Notes under the pieces: generated by a model
What the model was told of the DNA's origin: nothing
Databases searched by the model: none
Seen by the model: the letters and a program-made list of their open reading frames with translations, nothing else
Shown here: piece after piece, positions 10,822-22,998 of the stretch
Numbering within the stretch: position 1 is the first letter of the stretch
Layout: the number at the start of each line of letters is the position of its first letter
Position numbers and translations under genes: made by a program
DNA from: Botrytis cinerea B05.10
Taxonomy: Eukaryota; Ascomycota; Leotiomycetes; Helotiales; Sclerotiniaceae
Assembly: GCF_000143535.2 (NCBI RefSeq)
Contig: NC_037323.1
Coordinates: forward strand, 930,001-994,000
DNA length: 64,000 nt
Direction: 5' to 3'

Positions 10822-11839
10822 TTATGCGGTGGCCTCCTTCAAGTGTCTGTGTTGATGGTTAGCTACTGCGCATCAAATGTCTCAAGAAGTAGATAGATCA
10901 AGCTGAACTTTCAGAAGGAACAATTGGAATAATAATGTTATATCCTCATAGTCATGGTAGACATAAGAAGTTTAACGAATAAGAAAATCATCATAGTAGC
11001 AGTAAGGTGTAGAAAACACTCAAGTTTTCGAGAGTTAGGGAATAAAACGTACTGGATCAAGTCGTTCCTGTCCTTGTCCTTCTTCAATCCACCGAAAGCC
11101 ATCTTGGTTCCTGGGATATATTTCTTTGGGTTCTCGAGGTATTCGAACTGTTTCATGTCAGATGTGGCCCTCTATATACAGCAGTGTTTCTGGTGGCGGT
11201 GTGGTGCAACATACAAGTGTGTTCTCGTCCCAGGTGATAGCCTTTTGCTTGTTGGCATCGGTGTATGAGTAGCCCTCAACGGAACCAGTTTGACGTCCGA
11301 AAAGACCGTGGAGGTTAGGACCGATCTTGTTTCCCTCACCCTCACCGAGAGTGTGGCATTGAGCACATCTGGTCTTGAAGAGGTTGGCACCCTTCTTTGC
11401 GTCTCCTGTAGAAGAAAGTTGTAAGTATTTATTCTTTATGCATGTTGGCGTAGAGAGTTTATGTCGGGCAAAGTGGCGAGCAAGTGGGATTTGGGAGGAA
11501 GAATCTGATGCCGCAAAATGGGAGGGAGACGCTGCCAGCTTCTTGAGTGTTTGCAGACGGTTATAGATAGCGTCCAGAGGCTGGCGGAGTGGCGGATGGA
11601 GTTGAAGTGTCGAGTGGCGGCTCGAACAAATATTCTCCCCAAATCAAAAATACAAGTACGTCCTGAATTGAAGACGTCCCAGGCATTTCCAAACCACTAG
11701 CCATACCGTTGCAAAAGTCGAAGACCCAATTCGCATCTCCCAATTCCCAATGGCAAAATTCTTCGTGGACGGTTCCCATTTCCCAAAAGTGGGAAGCCCG
11801 TCAGAAAGGGAAAATGAACATACCTGCTTTGAAACCCAT
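10822..11839 (-). CDS. CYC1: Cytochrome c (mitochondrial intermembrane-space electron carrier)
   Basis: Exons (minus): 11839-11824, 11405-11215, 11147-11053, 10846-10822 total 327 nt, or 108 residues. The first exon encodes MGFKA. The second holds the haem attachment motif CAQCH in [20 protein letters not shown]. The third has the axial methionine in [18 protein letters not shown]. The last exon is only 25 nt and completes the C-terminal helix DRNDLIQHLKEATA. Introns are 418, 67 and 206 nt; the first is the longest in the window. The last exon was placed because the acceptor ending at 10847 restores the expected C-terminal helix, whereas reading through at 11052 gives an unrelated hydrophobic tail. 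The protein shuttles electrons from complex III to complex IV. It is divergent from another mitochondrial protein gene. Confidence 0.93.
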
Positions 11840-12345
11840 TTTGACTAATTAAGAGGATGTATGTAAAAAAGAATTGAAAGGAATTATGTATGTATGACTT
11901 GAACGAAGGTTCGTTAACGTAAGGTCGTGAGGAAAAAGTGGTAGGAATTTTCAAAATAGTAGAGTATGAAGATTTAAAAAGAAAAAGGAAAAATAAACTT
12001 GCTTGAATATGTACTCTACCTGCAGGAATAAGACGTAGCTTAATTTTGATCCCGAAATTGACGAGGTCATTTTGAGCCACACTTCCCGAACGTCTCCAGC
12101 CAATAGGAAGAATTGAAATGGTCAGGTCATGTGGCGCAGGTCGGGATCTTACGGAGAGTTTCTGAAATTTTTAATTTGCGTCATATGGACTTATCGGTGA
12201 ACGTATTGCGGGAGTGAATCATGAATTTGTGGGAAGCTTCATTTTTTGATTTCCTGGGTATTAGATAGGTAGGTTGTTGACCTCTTATTCACACTCTACC
12301 AACCAAAGGCAAGAGTTTTCTTTTTCTCGTAGTCTATCATCCACA
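11840..12345. promoter_or_regulatory. Shared divergent promoter of cytochrome c and a mitochondrial protein gene
   Basis: The 506-bp interval between the two ATGs contains CCAAT at 12100-12104 (AGCCAATAGG). CCAAT is bound by the HAP/CBC complex, which controls respiratory genes in fungi. It lies 261 bp from the cytochrome c ATG and 246 bp from the ATG on the other side. A pyrimidine-rich stretch (TTCTTTTTCTCG) precedes the plus-strand start. Functional sharing is an inference from distance and content. Confidence 0.45.
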
Positions 12346-13195
12346 ATGTCGTCCACGGCCTCTATCCCCAGGTTTCTTTTACCACTTCGATCTCCTCTCT
12401 GGTCTGTGTCCTCAAAAACGACAAAAACGACCATTCGCAATGCTTCTACCAAATCAAAGAACAATGCATCCAAAAAGTCTCCCAAACCTCTCGTTCTCGA
12501 GAAACCCACCAAATTTAACCCCCCTTCTCATCCTGCCCGCCTCCGCAAGGATCCTCCCCGGTATCCAGGTCCCCAATTGAGCGCCGAAGAAATAGCTAGA
12601 CAAAGCGTGAAGAAATATCCAAATATGATGCCACCGGAAGGAACATTTATGCATTGGTTTCTCAACAACAAGTCCATCCATATCTGGATCGCATTGGTAA
12701 TTTCTAATACACTCTCTTTCAGTTGCTCCAAATCATATAACTAACCTTCAATCTCAGGGCACACTCTCTACCCTCGCAGGAGGAGTCTGGATCACAAACT
12801 TCAAGCGCGATTCCCCATTCGGAGATATGCTACCTGAATGGCCACAACTATTTCTACACCCAATCGCATTTACAAGAACATGCTATGAAGTTTTGCAGCT
12901 GCACACTGCGCATGTAACAGCAGAGACAATGGAAAGGAGAAAACATAAGGTGGAGGACGTTGCGAAGAGGGCTGCTTATAGAAAGGCGCACGGATTGGAT
13001 AAAGACGAAAGCTTTGGCGGCTGGACTGCTAAGACTGATAAAGAGGTTTTGGGACCGGGGATTAAGTTGGGACATGAAAAGGAAGCTGAGATTGCCGAGA
13101 CGGCTGAGGGGGGTGTGGGTAAGGGCAAGGAAGCAGAGAAGCAGGTCGTTTACGAGAAACAATTCTCAGGAAAGAAGTGGTTGGGAATTTGGTAG
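12346..13195 (+). CDS. Uncharacterised mitochondrial membrane protein, 262 residues
   Basis: Exons 12346-12696 and 12758-13195 total 789 nt. The N-terminus (MSSTASIPRFLLPLRSPLW, then Arg/Lys/Ser/Thr-rich) is a typical matrix-targeting presequence without acidic residues. A proline-rich segment follows (SHPARLRKDPPRYPGPQLSA). One membrane segment spans the splice junction (WIALGTLSTLAGGVWITNF, about 112-130), and an amphipathic region follows that includes ETMERRKHKVEDVAKRAAYRKAHGL. The C-terminus is Lys/Glu-rich and ends GKKWLGIW. I do not recall a function. The divergent cytochrome c neighbour and the presequence suggest a respiratory or inner-membrane role. An ATG is the start used, because the upstream in-frame extension from 12274 lacks one. 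Confidence 0.8.
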
Positions 13196-13348
13196 GAGTC
13201 AGACGCATCTTTTGATACCATTTTTTATTTTTTTTGGGAAATCGTATTAGAACATCGTTCTAATGTTGAGCCGGCATGAGACGAGATATTGTACATGTTT
13301 GGGAGAAGAAGGGTATCATTGTAGAAAATTCCTTGTAAAATCGCGACA

Positions 13349-14564
13349 CTAGGACAGCTCCACAGTCTCCAATCCATCTAATACCTCCTCTGCTACACCT
13401 CCTCTCTCCATGACCTTAGCGATTATCGTTGCGACCAACTTTCTCTTGATTCCTCCCCTCGGTGGTTGCCATACACCTCCCTCATTCATCGTCTCTCTTT
13501 GAGTCGATGCTAAATCTGTCGTCTCAGCTGCCGCACCCCCAGTAGCAGTATTCATCGCATTAGGCACACCAGGCGCTGTTAACCTAGCTGGTAAATCCAC
13601 GGTCCTCACAGCCAACAACCTTAGATCTCTTCCAGAGCTAGAATCCATATCTACGTCTCCATCCTTACGTCTTCTTTCACCAATGGTAATAGCTAATACA
13701 GCTTCGGCAACTGTAAGTTCCTCTTTACTCGGGTCGAAGATTATGTTATCACCAACGGATATGACGAGAAGTGTGATTGGAGGTCGGGAGTTGGTGGATT
13801 GTGGTGTTCGAGGATATAAGTAGACGGAAGCTTCCCAGTCGTCGTCAAAGAGTGGATCTTCATCACCTTCGGACTTGAGGCGTGGAAGACGAGTAGATAG
13901 AAGCGCGAGATGGGTTGTTAATGAAAGGAGGGGTAGTGGGTAGGATAATGGCTGTGAAAGTAGTAAAATCTGTATGATTGTCAGTCGTCGCGATAATTAA
14001 AAAATTAAAAATTATAAGTATTCCAGAATGAAAGTATAAAGAAAAACTCACATCAACATATATCTTCCAATGAAACCTCGAATTGATCCATAATCTCCCC
14101 ACAAACTCAGCATCTGCTAGCAGCGCCTCACTCAGCATGGCCGCCATAAAAACAGGCATACTATCGTCATCCCTAAACCCCGGAATCTCCACACTCAATT
14201 CTAGCCAATCTCTCTCTCCCTTTTGTTCCTTCTCTAGCTTCTCTTTCTCTATAGCTTCTCTCATGTCTTCATCCTCCTCCTCATCGTCGTCATCTTCCGA
14301 AGGACCAAGTTCTGCAGCTTGATAAGTCGGTCGCGATTTTTCGACCTCACATTTTACGCCCACGATAGCTTCAGTGCCATCTGCAAAACAAATGCGCGCA
14401 CTGCCATTTGTCCCAGGAAGAACATCACATTCGGCGATGAGAGGACGGAATTGAGTAGACGTACGAGCGTCCGGGCGAATTGGAGGGCTGAGAGAGAGGG
14501 ATGTGTGGAGGTAAGAGAGTTCGGCGGGCGAGAGTAAGAGAGGTTGTGTAGAAGAAGGTGGCAT
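13349..14564 (-). CDS. RRP42: Exosome core subunit Rrp42 (RNase PH-like)
   Basis: Exons (minus): 14564-14052 and 13969-13349 total 1134 nt, or 377 residues. Rrp42 is one of the six RNase PH-fold subunits of the exosome ring, which processes and degrades RNA in nucleus and cytoplasm; it is structural rather than catalytic in eukaryotes. The N-terminus has the family layout: LSPAELSYLHTSL, RPDARTSTQFRPLIAECDVL, then NGSARICFADGTEAIVGVKCEV. An acidic insert (EDDDDEEEDED, about 98-108) interrupts the first fold half. The second exon carries the second half (ISVGDNIIFDPSKEELTVAEAVL) and a region with an Ala/Thr-rich loop before the terminal helix. The intron is 82 nt with a GTGAGT donor. The start is the ATG before MPPSSTQP; a further upstream in-frame ATG at 14651 would add a 29-residue tail and is less likely. 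Confidence 0.85.
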
Positions 14565-15360
14565 TTTGTACCTAGAGCTCTTCAGAAGCGACCAAATTGG
14601 GAATCTGGGGAGAGGTTGCGAGGTGATTGGATTATTCACGACGTTGTGCAATATTTCTTTGCGAGAGCCAGCCTAGTGGAAATTCTTTAGACGAGGCTAG
14701 CATGCAAGCAAGGCTGTCTATTCGCAGGGATAAAAAAGCGGGGGAATTTGACCACTCAAATCACTGTTGAAATCTTTTGAATTGAATTGAATAAAAAATC
14801 AATTATAAATGAAATTTATAAACTCAAGAAGATTAGAAGAATCATTAGCTTTTTTTGTTGGATTAGTATCTGGAGACCTTATTTTATACAATATTAAAAG
14901 GAATAATTGAGTTATTGAAGATATTACAAAAGTAATCAAAATCCGCCTATTGAAGCATTGGTTTCGTACTCCACTTATCCTTCGCTTGACCTCTATATAA
15001 CAATGGTGTAGATAGCTTGTCGATTCCGGAGCTCGTTAACGAGGCTATGATTTTGGGACGGTATCACTTGAGTTATTGTATAATGCTGTGAGGAAACCCA
15101 TGTAAATGTCATCATTGGGATAGTTTCGAATCCTTCGAGCTGTTCTTCACATTCCAGCTTCGGCTTTATATCGAAATGATTCATGTGAGGATTGGAAATC
15201 TAGTCGGAGTGATATTCCTCCATGACCCATGTCTCTGAAGCCAAAGTCTCCGAGAGCATCTTATATGCCCGAACTCGACTTCCAATATTATCAAAGCTGT
15301 ACTACCTATTAATAATCCAAGCCATTTATTGCCTAGTCGTCACCTCAATAATCCTTCAGA
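14565..15360. other. Intergenic, partly very AT-rich
   Basis: About 800 bp between RRP42 and the dehydrogenase gene. The part from 14760 to 14940 is strongly AT-rich with runs of AAT and TTA. No gene, RNA or repeat is recognised. Confidence 0.5.
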
Positions 15361-16870
15361 ATGCCATCTATTCTATCAATTATTTGGAACAACAAGTTCA
15401 ACCTTCCTCCCCTTCCACCACCCAATACCTTTTTAGGAAAATCTGTTTTGATTACTGGTGCAACATCGGGAATAGGTTATGCAACTGCGGTACATTTTGT
15501 CAATCTGGGTGCAAAATCTGTGATCATAACTGGAAGATCGCTTACGAAAGGGGAACTTGCAAAGGCTAGAATAGAAGATGAGACGAGCACGATAGGAAAA
15601 AACATTGTAAGATGTATGGAGTAAGTATAGTTCGTTTATATATATACTGGCATAAGAAAAGCTAATAGAAACTTGACGATTTCTGGAAAATCCATTAAAT
15701 TTTCAGATCAGCTGGAACACTGAATTGTTTCCAGGTGTCTGCGGTTGTTGCGGGTTATTGGGCAGCTCTATACTGTCGCCGTGAAAACATATCTTGGTTC
15801 AGACACTAACCAGAGACTCCAGATTAGATATGAGTACCTTTGAAACTATAAATGAGTTCGCAGGGAAAGTAACAAGGGATATTCAAGAGATCGACTTCGT
15901 TTATTTGAATGCTGGAGCTATTTCCACTAAACACAGATTGGGCAAGGAAGGATATGAAAGCATGATCGAGATAAGCGTTCTTGGAACTTCTTTCTTGGCG
16001 TTACTACTACTGCCTTGGATGAAAGAGGTTGGAAGAGGGAATGCTCATTTGGGAATTGTAACAAGTAAGTAACACTGAGGCACTTGCTTGTACCTTGATG
16101 AATCCATGTCGATCGACTCTGCAAAGAAACCCGCTTGGATTTTTGAATAAGCTTGACTAACATAGAGCTTCCAGGTGGACTTCATAGGAACATTGGCATT
16201 TCCGATTGGCCAAAAAATAATGTGCTCAAATATTGGAGCACGAAGGAGAACTGGAAGGGCGGGCAGAGTAATTATGCTCTAACCAAATTGCTCCAACAGT
16301 ACGCGGTCAATGAAATTGCCAAGTTAGCATTGAGCACCGATGGAAAGTATGAAATTTCCCTCTCATTCCCACCCCTTGAAGCCTTAATTATGTAAAATAT
16401 ACTGATGTCAATCAAGGCCTAAGGTGATTGTGAACTCAATTTGTCCAGGTTAGTACCTCATTGGCCTAATTCGGAGTCATAACTTTCGATCCTAATTCGT
16501 TCCAGGAATGGTAAAATCAGACCTTGGACGAGAGTACAATACCGGTGCAGTAATAGGTATAATGATCAATTTGTGGATGAGTCTTGCTTGCAAGACTACT
16601 GAGGGTGGTGCCCGAACTTACGTCCTTGCGGCTCTCACCCCTCCATCGGAACATGGCGCACATTACACGAATTATGAGACGGAGGAAAATTATAAGAAGT
16701 AGGTTCTATACAACCCCCGTGGTCATATGCAAGCTAAGAAGATATGTAGTTCTGTTGGTCATAACATCTTCGGAGACGAGGGCCAAAACATGCAGGCGCA
16801 AGTTTGGAAAGAGGTATTGAAAATTGTGGACGAAAAGTATTCGGCCGCGGTTGAGAGAGCTAATAGTTGA
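15361..16870 (+). CDS. Short-chain dehydrogenase/reductase, six exons
   Basis: Exons 15361-15620, 15814-16064, 16175-16346, 16417-16448, 16506-16698, 16750-16870 total 1029 nt, or 342 residues. It is a classical SDR with an NAD(P)-binding Rossmann fold. TGATSGIG lies near residue 31, NAG in VYLNAGA near 123, a catalytic-type Ser near the LGIVTSGLH segment, and YALTK as the active-site Tyr-x-x-x-Lys. NSICPGMVKSDLG follows as the usual post-catalytic loop. The substrate is unknown; the layout resembles fungal retinol-dehydrogenase-like SDRs. Most junctions are forced by the frame, but the first intron (193 nt) has an acceptor close to a CACTAAC element, so the junction at 15814 is the least certain. 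Dropping the last intron would end the protein at TAG 16700-16702. Confidence 0.82.
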
Positions 16871-18226
16871 GCTTGTTCGAGATATAATTGAGAGGGGGGT
16901 TTCCATCCTATCTTGTACCGGTGGGTGTATCGATGTATGGTGATTTTGTGGGAGTTTGCTGGAAATAGGTTTAACGCTCCAATTGACTTCGGTATCCTAG
17001 CTGTAGCGAACCTTGAAGTCTTGCACATGTAAATTCGAGAGGCCATTGGCTACAAATACTGCCAATGTTCTGTCCATTTGTTTCACCCCATGGGCTTGGA
17101 TCATGTGAGTCAACGAGGTATGCCCTATCAACCGAGCCATACACTTAATCAAAACACTTTGTTGCATATCTCAATGTTGACAACAATTTGTCATTCATCG
17201 TGATCATCAGAGTGACAACACCTAGCCTAAGTTCTACGGAGTCAACCTTAACAGCAATGACGCGCGAGCGACACGCCAAGCAGCAAGCCGATATCGAAAT
17301 GGCAATAGTCGGCAATGCCAACCTGTTGATTAGGATATAAGCTTGGGTAAGTTAGTGCTGAACATCATCACTTGCTCGGTATACATTGCCGTGATTATCT
17401 AGTACAGCTTGAACGTTTGTTGAATGGTCTGAATGCGAAGCCGTCTAGTTGCCGTTTTTATGTAACTCGGAGCAGTTGACAGGGCTAGGCCAAGAATTGA
17501 TTGGTTGCTTACATAAGATGGCCGTTTTTAACATCACCTGCATGTAGAACTACGACGGAAAAGAGATTCTTCTCCAAATTGGGTGTCCGACGGAACTTCA
17601 ACAGTAGCTGAGTATACGAAATGAGAGCCACCATGTGTATAATGTATATACCAGGCATTTCCATCCACTATCCAACTCCACCTGCTAAGGGGACAGAAGT
17701 AACCAATATTCGTGCTCGCCATTTGACTCTAATCATAGGTGGGAACTTAGCAGGCGAAGCTATCAAGCTACGATTGTAGATCTTCTATGGACCGATTTTC
17801 CATAGTTGATCAAATACGATCTACATACTAAGCAAATAAACAAGAAGTCATGGCATTTATATTTGATAAACAAATCGGTTTTTCATGTTTCTACCTAGCT
17901 GCGAAGATGTTTCCAAGTGGAAATGATATCAAGGCGAACTAGTTGTTCGAACGTTCTTTGAAATTGTCATTCACTTCCTTGCTTTAGGAGAATTTACTGA
18001 GCTACCGAGCCTTTCGAACTCAAATCGTCCGACTTTGAAAGTTATCTATGGCGTAGATTATTCGATCGTCTATGTCGATGACATTCTCGTGTAGCTAGCA
18101 AGTATAGCGTACTATGCACGAGTACGTATTTATATTCTTCAAGTATTTCCCATAAACATTTTTTTTATCTTCCTTATACTCCTTCACTTCTCTTCAATCT
18201 TGTGTGTCTAGAACCCCCATCTCATC
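16871..18226. other. Intergenic, 1.36 kb
   Basis: Upstream region of the transporter gene. A pyrimidine-rich stretch with TTTTTTTATC lies at about 18160-18190, near the likely transcription start. No ORF here has recognisable content. Confidence 0.5.
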
Positions 18227-20710
18227 ATGGCTTCTACTACAAGCCCTGATCGAAAGGAGCAGCCCAAAAACAGGGTTTCCTCCCCACAACATCTCGAGCA
18301 TGCCACTGACGCCGAACGTCTTGTAGCCACAAACAGAATCTTAAACGATCCTTTAGCATCGTATGATGAAGATGAAGTAGAAGGACTTGCCGAGGTTTAC
18401 GCTCGAGAACATGGGCTCAGCGACTCTAATGATATTTCCTCATTCAAGGCCGGAGCATTGCTTGCAAAAGATCCCGATAGTGCTCGAGCCAGAAACGAAC
18501 TTTCCAGGGAAGAGATTGATTATCTGGACAAAGAAATAACAAGCAAATGGTCCCTTCCATCGCTTTTTATCAAAGTTATCTTGCTGTGTTCGGTTTGCGC
18601 AGCCGTTCAAGGAGTAGATGAGAGTGTTGTGAATGGAGCGCAGATCTTTTACGCCCGTTTGTTTGGAATTGATGATGAAAACAGTTCTTTGGACCCATGG
18701 CTATTAGGTATCACAAATGGTGCCCCGTACGTACTCGATTTCCAGGTTCCCTTCGAGGTTCTAGCCCTGACTACAGCTGCTTGAACCATCACTAACTTCA
18801 GACTTTCAAAGATATCTCGGTTGTGCAATTGCTGGCTGCTGGCTGACTGTTCCATTTAACAATTGGGTAAGTTATGTACACTTCTTTTACTACCAAATGC
18901 AGTTTTCCCCCTTCACCATCCTTGTTTCACGCAAAAATCTTCTTTGATAGGCAATACTAACTCTTTGCAGTGGGGGCGTAGAGGCACTATCTTCGTTACT
19001 TGTTTGATCTCCGCACTAACCTGCTTCTGGCAGGCATTCACCAACACCTGGTGGCACATGTTTATTGCTAGGTATTCAACAGAAACTCTATAAAGTCTTA
19101 AAACATTGTCAGTCTCTAACATTTGATACTAGGTTCATGCTTGGAATAGGTCTTGGTGCGAAGTATGTATTGTCATGTGTCTTGTCCTTCGTGATATCAG
19201 CGAACTAGATGGTCTCGCCACTATTGAATATCTTCCTAGCCAACTATAATGAAATTATCGATGCTAACTTTACCTAGGTCAGCCACTGTGCCTGTATATG
19301 CTTGTGAGACCTCTCCAGCATCAATCCGTGGCGCTATGGCAATGCAATGGCAAGTTTTTACTGCTTTTGGTATTATGTTAGGTTTTGCATTTGATCTTGC
19401 CTTCTACTATGTCCCCGATACGGCATCGAATATCCATGGACTTAACTGGAGGCTAATGATGGGATCTGCTGGAGTCCCTGCTCTCTTTGTTTGTTTCTTT
19501 GTTTTCTACTGCCCCGAGTCACCTCGTTGGTACATGAGTAAAGGGAGACACCAAGAAGCATATCAAGCTATGTGCAGAATTAGACACACCAAGGTCCAGG
19601 CAGCACGTGATGTTTTCCAGATGCACATGCTTCTCGAAGCTGAGAATAACATGGGTTCTGGACAAAACCATGTCATGCAATTGTTCACAGTACCTCGGAT
19701 TAGAAGAGCAATGGTTGCGTCAGAGATCACAATGTTTATGCAGCAGGTAAGTTATATGTCCAGCTTCAATTGCTGGAAACACGTCATTATCGGCCAGCTC
19801 ATAGTGATGAAAAGGGGATATGCATCTCTCTATCCCCCGCTTCCGATTTTCGTGACCTTTAACATCAACAAGAAATTGAGTATGATAGCTAATATACATA
19901 TTAGTTCTGTGGCATCAATGTGATCGCCTATTATTCATCCGTAATCTTCGTCGACGCTGGCTTTTCGGAAGTCAGTGCTTTATGTGCGTCCTTGGGTTTC
20001 GGCATGCTTAACTTTCTCGGAGCACTTCCTGCAATTTGGACAATCGACAAGTTCGGTCGACGATGGCTTCTACTATTCACCTTCCCCCTTATGTCAGTCT
20101 TTCTGTTCATGACCGGCTGGAGCTTCATGATTCCAGAGGGAACTACCCGTATTGCCATCGTAGCTCTAGGCATCTATCTCTTTTGTTTGGCCTACAGCCC
20201 GGGAGCTGGGCCTGTTCCCTTTACATACTCCGCAGAGGTAAGAAAGTTACCTTTTTGTATATAGATGACCTAAACCTAACAAACCTTTAGGCCTACCCTC
20301 TACATGTTCGTTCACTAGGGATGTCCTTAGCAACTGCAACTACTTGGTTTTTCAATTTTGTCCTCGCCATTACATGGCCATCAATGTTGAGAGCTTTCAA
20401 GGCACAAGGCGCTTTCTCTTTCTACGCTGGTTTTAACATTGTTGGCTTTTTTCTTACCCTCCTCTTTGTTCCAGAGACCAAAAACAAAACACTGGAAGAA
20501 TTGGACCAAGTTTTTAACGTTCCTACGAGAAAGCACGCCGCATATGGATGGAGCCAATTTACTTACCCTATCAGGCGACACGTCTTAAGAATGGATGTGG
20601 AGAGGCCAAAATTGTATGAGAACTTTGGCGAGGATAACAATCATCACTACAGTCCTACCTCATCTATGAGGGCTGGAGATAGAGGCGATAGTGTCGAAAA
20701 GAACGCTTGA
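18227..20710 (+). CDS. MFS sugar/polyol transporter, seven exons
   Basis: Exons 18227-18726, 18812-18866, 18971-19071, 19133-19162, 19278-19746, 19905-20237, 20291-20710 total 1908 nt, or 635 residues. It belongs to the sugar porter family, a 12-helix plasma-membrane proton symporter. A long polar N-terminal tail (about 115 residues) precedes the first membrane helix. Motifs are the conserved loop WGRRG after helix 2, PESPRWYMSKGR before the central loop, DKFGRRWLLLF in the second half, and PETKNKTLEELDQVF at the end of helix 12. The EIDYLDKE start and the long tails resemble fungal myo-inositol/polyol-type transporters more than hexose carriers, but the substrate is not certain. All seven exons join in frame without a defect, in contrast to the two oxidoreductase genes that follow on the same strand. 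Confidence 0.88.
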
Positions 20711-21278
20711 TTGAGATGTTTTGGTGGATTTATATCAACCAATCATTCAAATGAGTTGAACCTTCTGAAAAAGTTAGGACTTCCAAAACATTTGTAATAC
20801 TTAAATGAAAACAACCTGCTTTGATGATTTAAATGGTTTTATCTGGGCAATTCCGCTTATCTATACAATCCAAACTTTGGGAAAATATTTACATAGAGAT
20901 AGTAGCTAAAGCCAATAATCAATTGTTAATCACCAATGTGAAAAATTCTCTTTGGGTATAACAATCATGCCACAATGCAACCTCCAGTTTGATTTATAAC
21001 GGCGTTTGATTGGCTGCCACAAAACACATGATTTATGGTTGCAACTGCATTTTAGCTAAAGATATCTGCATCTGTATCTTCACATCTCTATCGAGCATTA
21101 TCTCCTGTAGTAACTGAGGTTCTTGCTGGTTCACTATACATTAATCACCAATACGGGAATCACGACCGATAGTTTCACAGCTGCGCTACAACGGGGATGG
21201 TCGATCGCAAATGCCAATTGATGAAAACAAGCTTAATAAAGTGCAAGAACGAGAGACCTACAGAATCGTGCTACTGCA
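20711..21278. other. Intergenic before the P450 relic
   Basis: About 570 bp containing the transporter 3' end and the former P450 promoter. Nothing coding is seen. Confidence 0.5.
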
Positions 21279-22587
21279 ATGGTTCATTTCAAAGTACGTA
21301 GTTCTTTCAACTTCTCACCATCCCCAATTATCTCTTTTCGTTCTATGAACAGTGTGTTCAGCATCTTATTATTGCTCTCATTAAAAACTATACATTCATC
21401 ATGTTACCTCTCATTAAATGGCACATCAAGCGTCTACAGACTGCTATCACTTCACATCCATCCCAAGTTCCCAATGCGGATTCCACAGTGCCAAACTCAG
21501 AATCTTGGTTATCTGGTCATCGTGCAAAAAACACTGAGCATGAAGCCCGATACGCTGCTCATAAAAAGTACGGTCCTGTTATTAGAATTGCACCAACAGA
21601 ATCCAGTATCAATTGTCTTGAAGATCCCGACAAGAAAACGGTTCTTTCAAATCTTACCAGATGGATGATTCCTATTGGCAAGAGTCCGTTGAATGAGGAG
21701 GCAGATGCGGCTTTCCACGATGATTTTTGTCGCTCAATGGCCGACCGAGCACTGGTCACTCTTCAATCTGAAGACTCTAATGAGACGGAATCGTATCCAA
21801 CTGTCTACGGACATATATGTCAAAATCCTGAGGCATCGAAACCCGTTTCTGCAGATTAATTAGATTTAGACTTAGTTGTTGCTAAAGAAATAATAAGTTA
21901 TACTGCAGTTCCACATGAAGTATTGTCTATCACGGTAAGCTATTTGATGGCTGAGCTCGCTCGTCACACATCTGTCATCCAGCGTCTCCAAAAAGAACTT
22001 CTTCCTGTGAATCTGGTCAAGACTCCTTCGGAAGAGATTGATTCATTACCGTTATTAGATGCTATACTCATGGAAACACTACGACTTTATCCTGCCGTTC
22101 TAGGACCATTTACTCACAAAGTTCTGGAAAAGGGCGCTATGATTGGAAAATATCTGATACCGGGTGGCGTTACTATTAGTGCATCTGCATATACCTTACA
22201 CAGAAATCCGGATGTATTCCCGGATCCTCTAAAGTGGAATCCAGATAGATGGTTAGATGCGTCTCCAGAGGCAAACAAACAAATGATGCGATGGCACTGC
22301 GCTTTTGGTAGTGGACGAAGTATGTGTAGTGGGAACTATTTCGCTGTTCGTAGTAAGTGAACTCTCCTTGAGTGAAGGAATTAATTTACCGAGACTTGAG
22401 ACAATTTGTTGACAAATATGTAGTGATGAAAGCGGTGACTGTAGCAGTTTTCAAGGAATTTCAGAGTGTAGTGGTACACTCATGGCACCTTTCAAATAAT
22501 AGAATATATTGTAAGAGGGCTGGGTTCGTGTTACTGTGGCCGGTAAGTTCGTACGAATTCTTGGAGTCAATCTTACAAGGAAAATGA
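21279..22587 (+). pseudogene. Broken cytochrome P450
   Basis: Likely exons 21279-21293, 21353-22352 and 22424-22587. The frame is interrupted by TAA at 21857-21859 and is open on both sides. Recognisable P450 parts are the KYGPVIRIAP segment after the N-terminus, a helix I remnant (YTAVPHEVLSITVSYL), the ExxR helix METLRLYP, NPDRWLDASPE, and the haem-binding loop FGSGRSMCSG. The usual helix C to helix F region, well over 100 residues, is missing between the DPDKKTVLSN and DDFCRSMADRALVTLQ parts. The haem loop has Arg and Ser in swapped order (family pattern FxxGxRxCxG), so the conserved Arg two before the Cys is lost. The C-terminal exon does not resemble a normal P450 end. The stop, the deletion and the motif damage together indicate a dead gene. 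Confidence 0.82.
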
Positions 22588-22998
22588 GTTATCTCTCTGG
22601 GAGCCTTGTTCGACTATGACAATTATTGAAGGAGACAAGGAACAAACACGCCATGAAAACCATGTGCCGCAATTTGCAGCGCCGCAACCTCACTGCATAT
22701 CGATGTATCGCTCAGTTTCCGGAGCGGTTTACAAATATTGAATGTCAATTCTCAACTCTGAATAACCGACATCGCCACATTTCTGCATTACATGTGCATG
22801 TTTTCAGACTTGCTGAGGCGGAGACAAGTAGCTGCATTGGCTAATTAGCCTACCTATTCATCTGTTTTGTATCAACAACTAAAAAGTAAGCCACCATTCA
22901 AATGATCTTTTTATCTATAAGATCCTTTTCACCAAGTGTATCTCTTGCCTTTCTCGTGACAGATCTCCAGTATTTCTGAATTCCTCCAGTCATCAATC
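22588..22998. other. Intergenic between P450 relic and GMC gene
   Basis: About 410 bp. It presumably holds the GMC gene promoter. No clear element is recognised. Confidence 0.4.
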
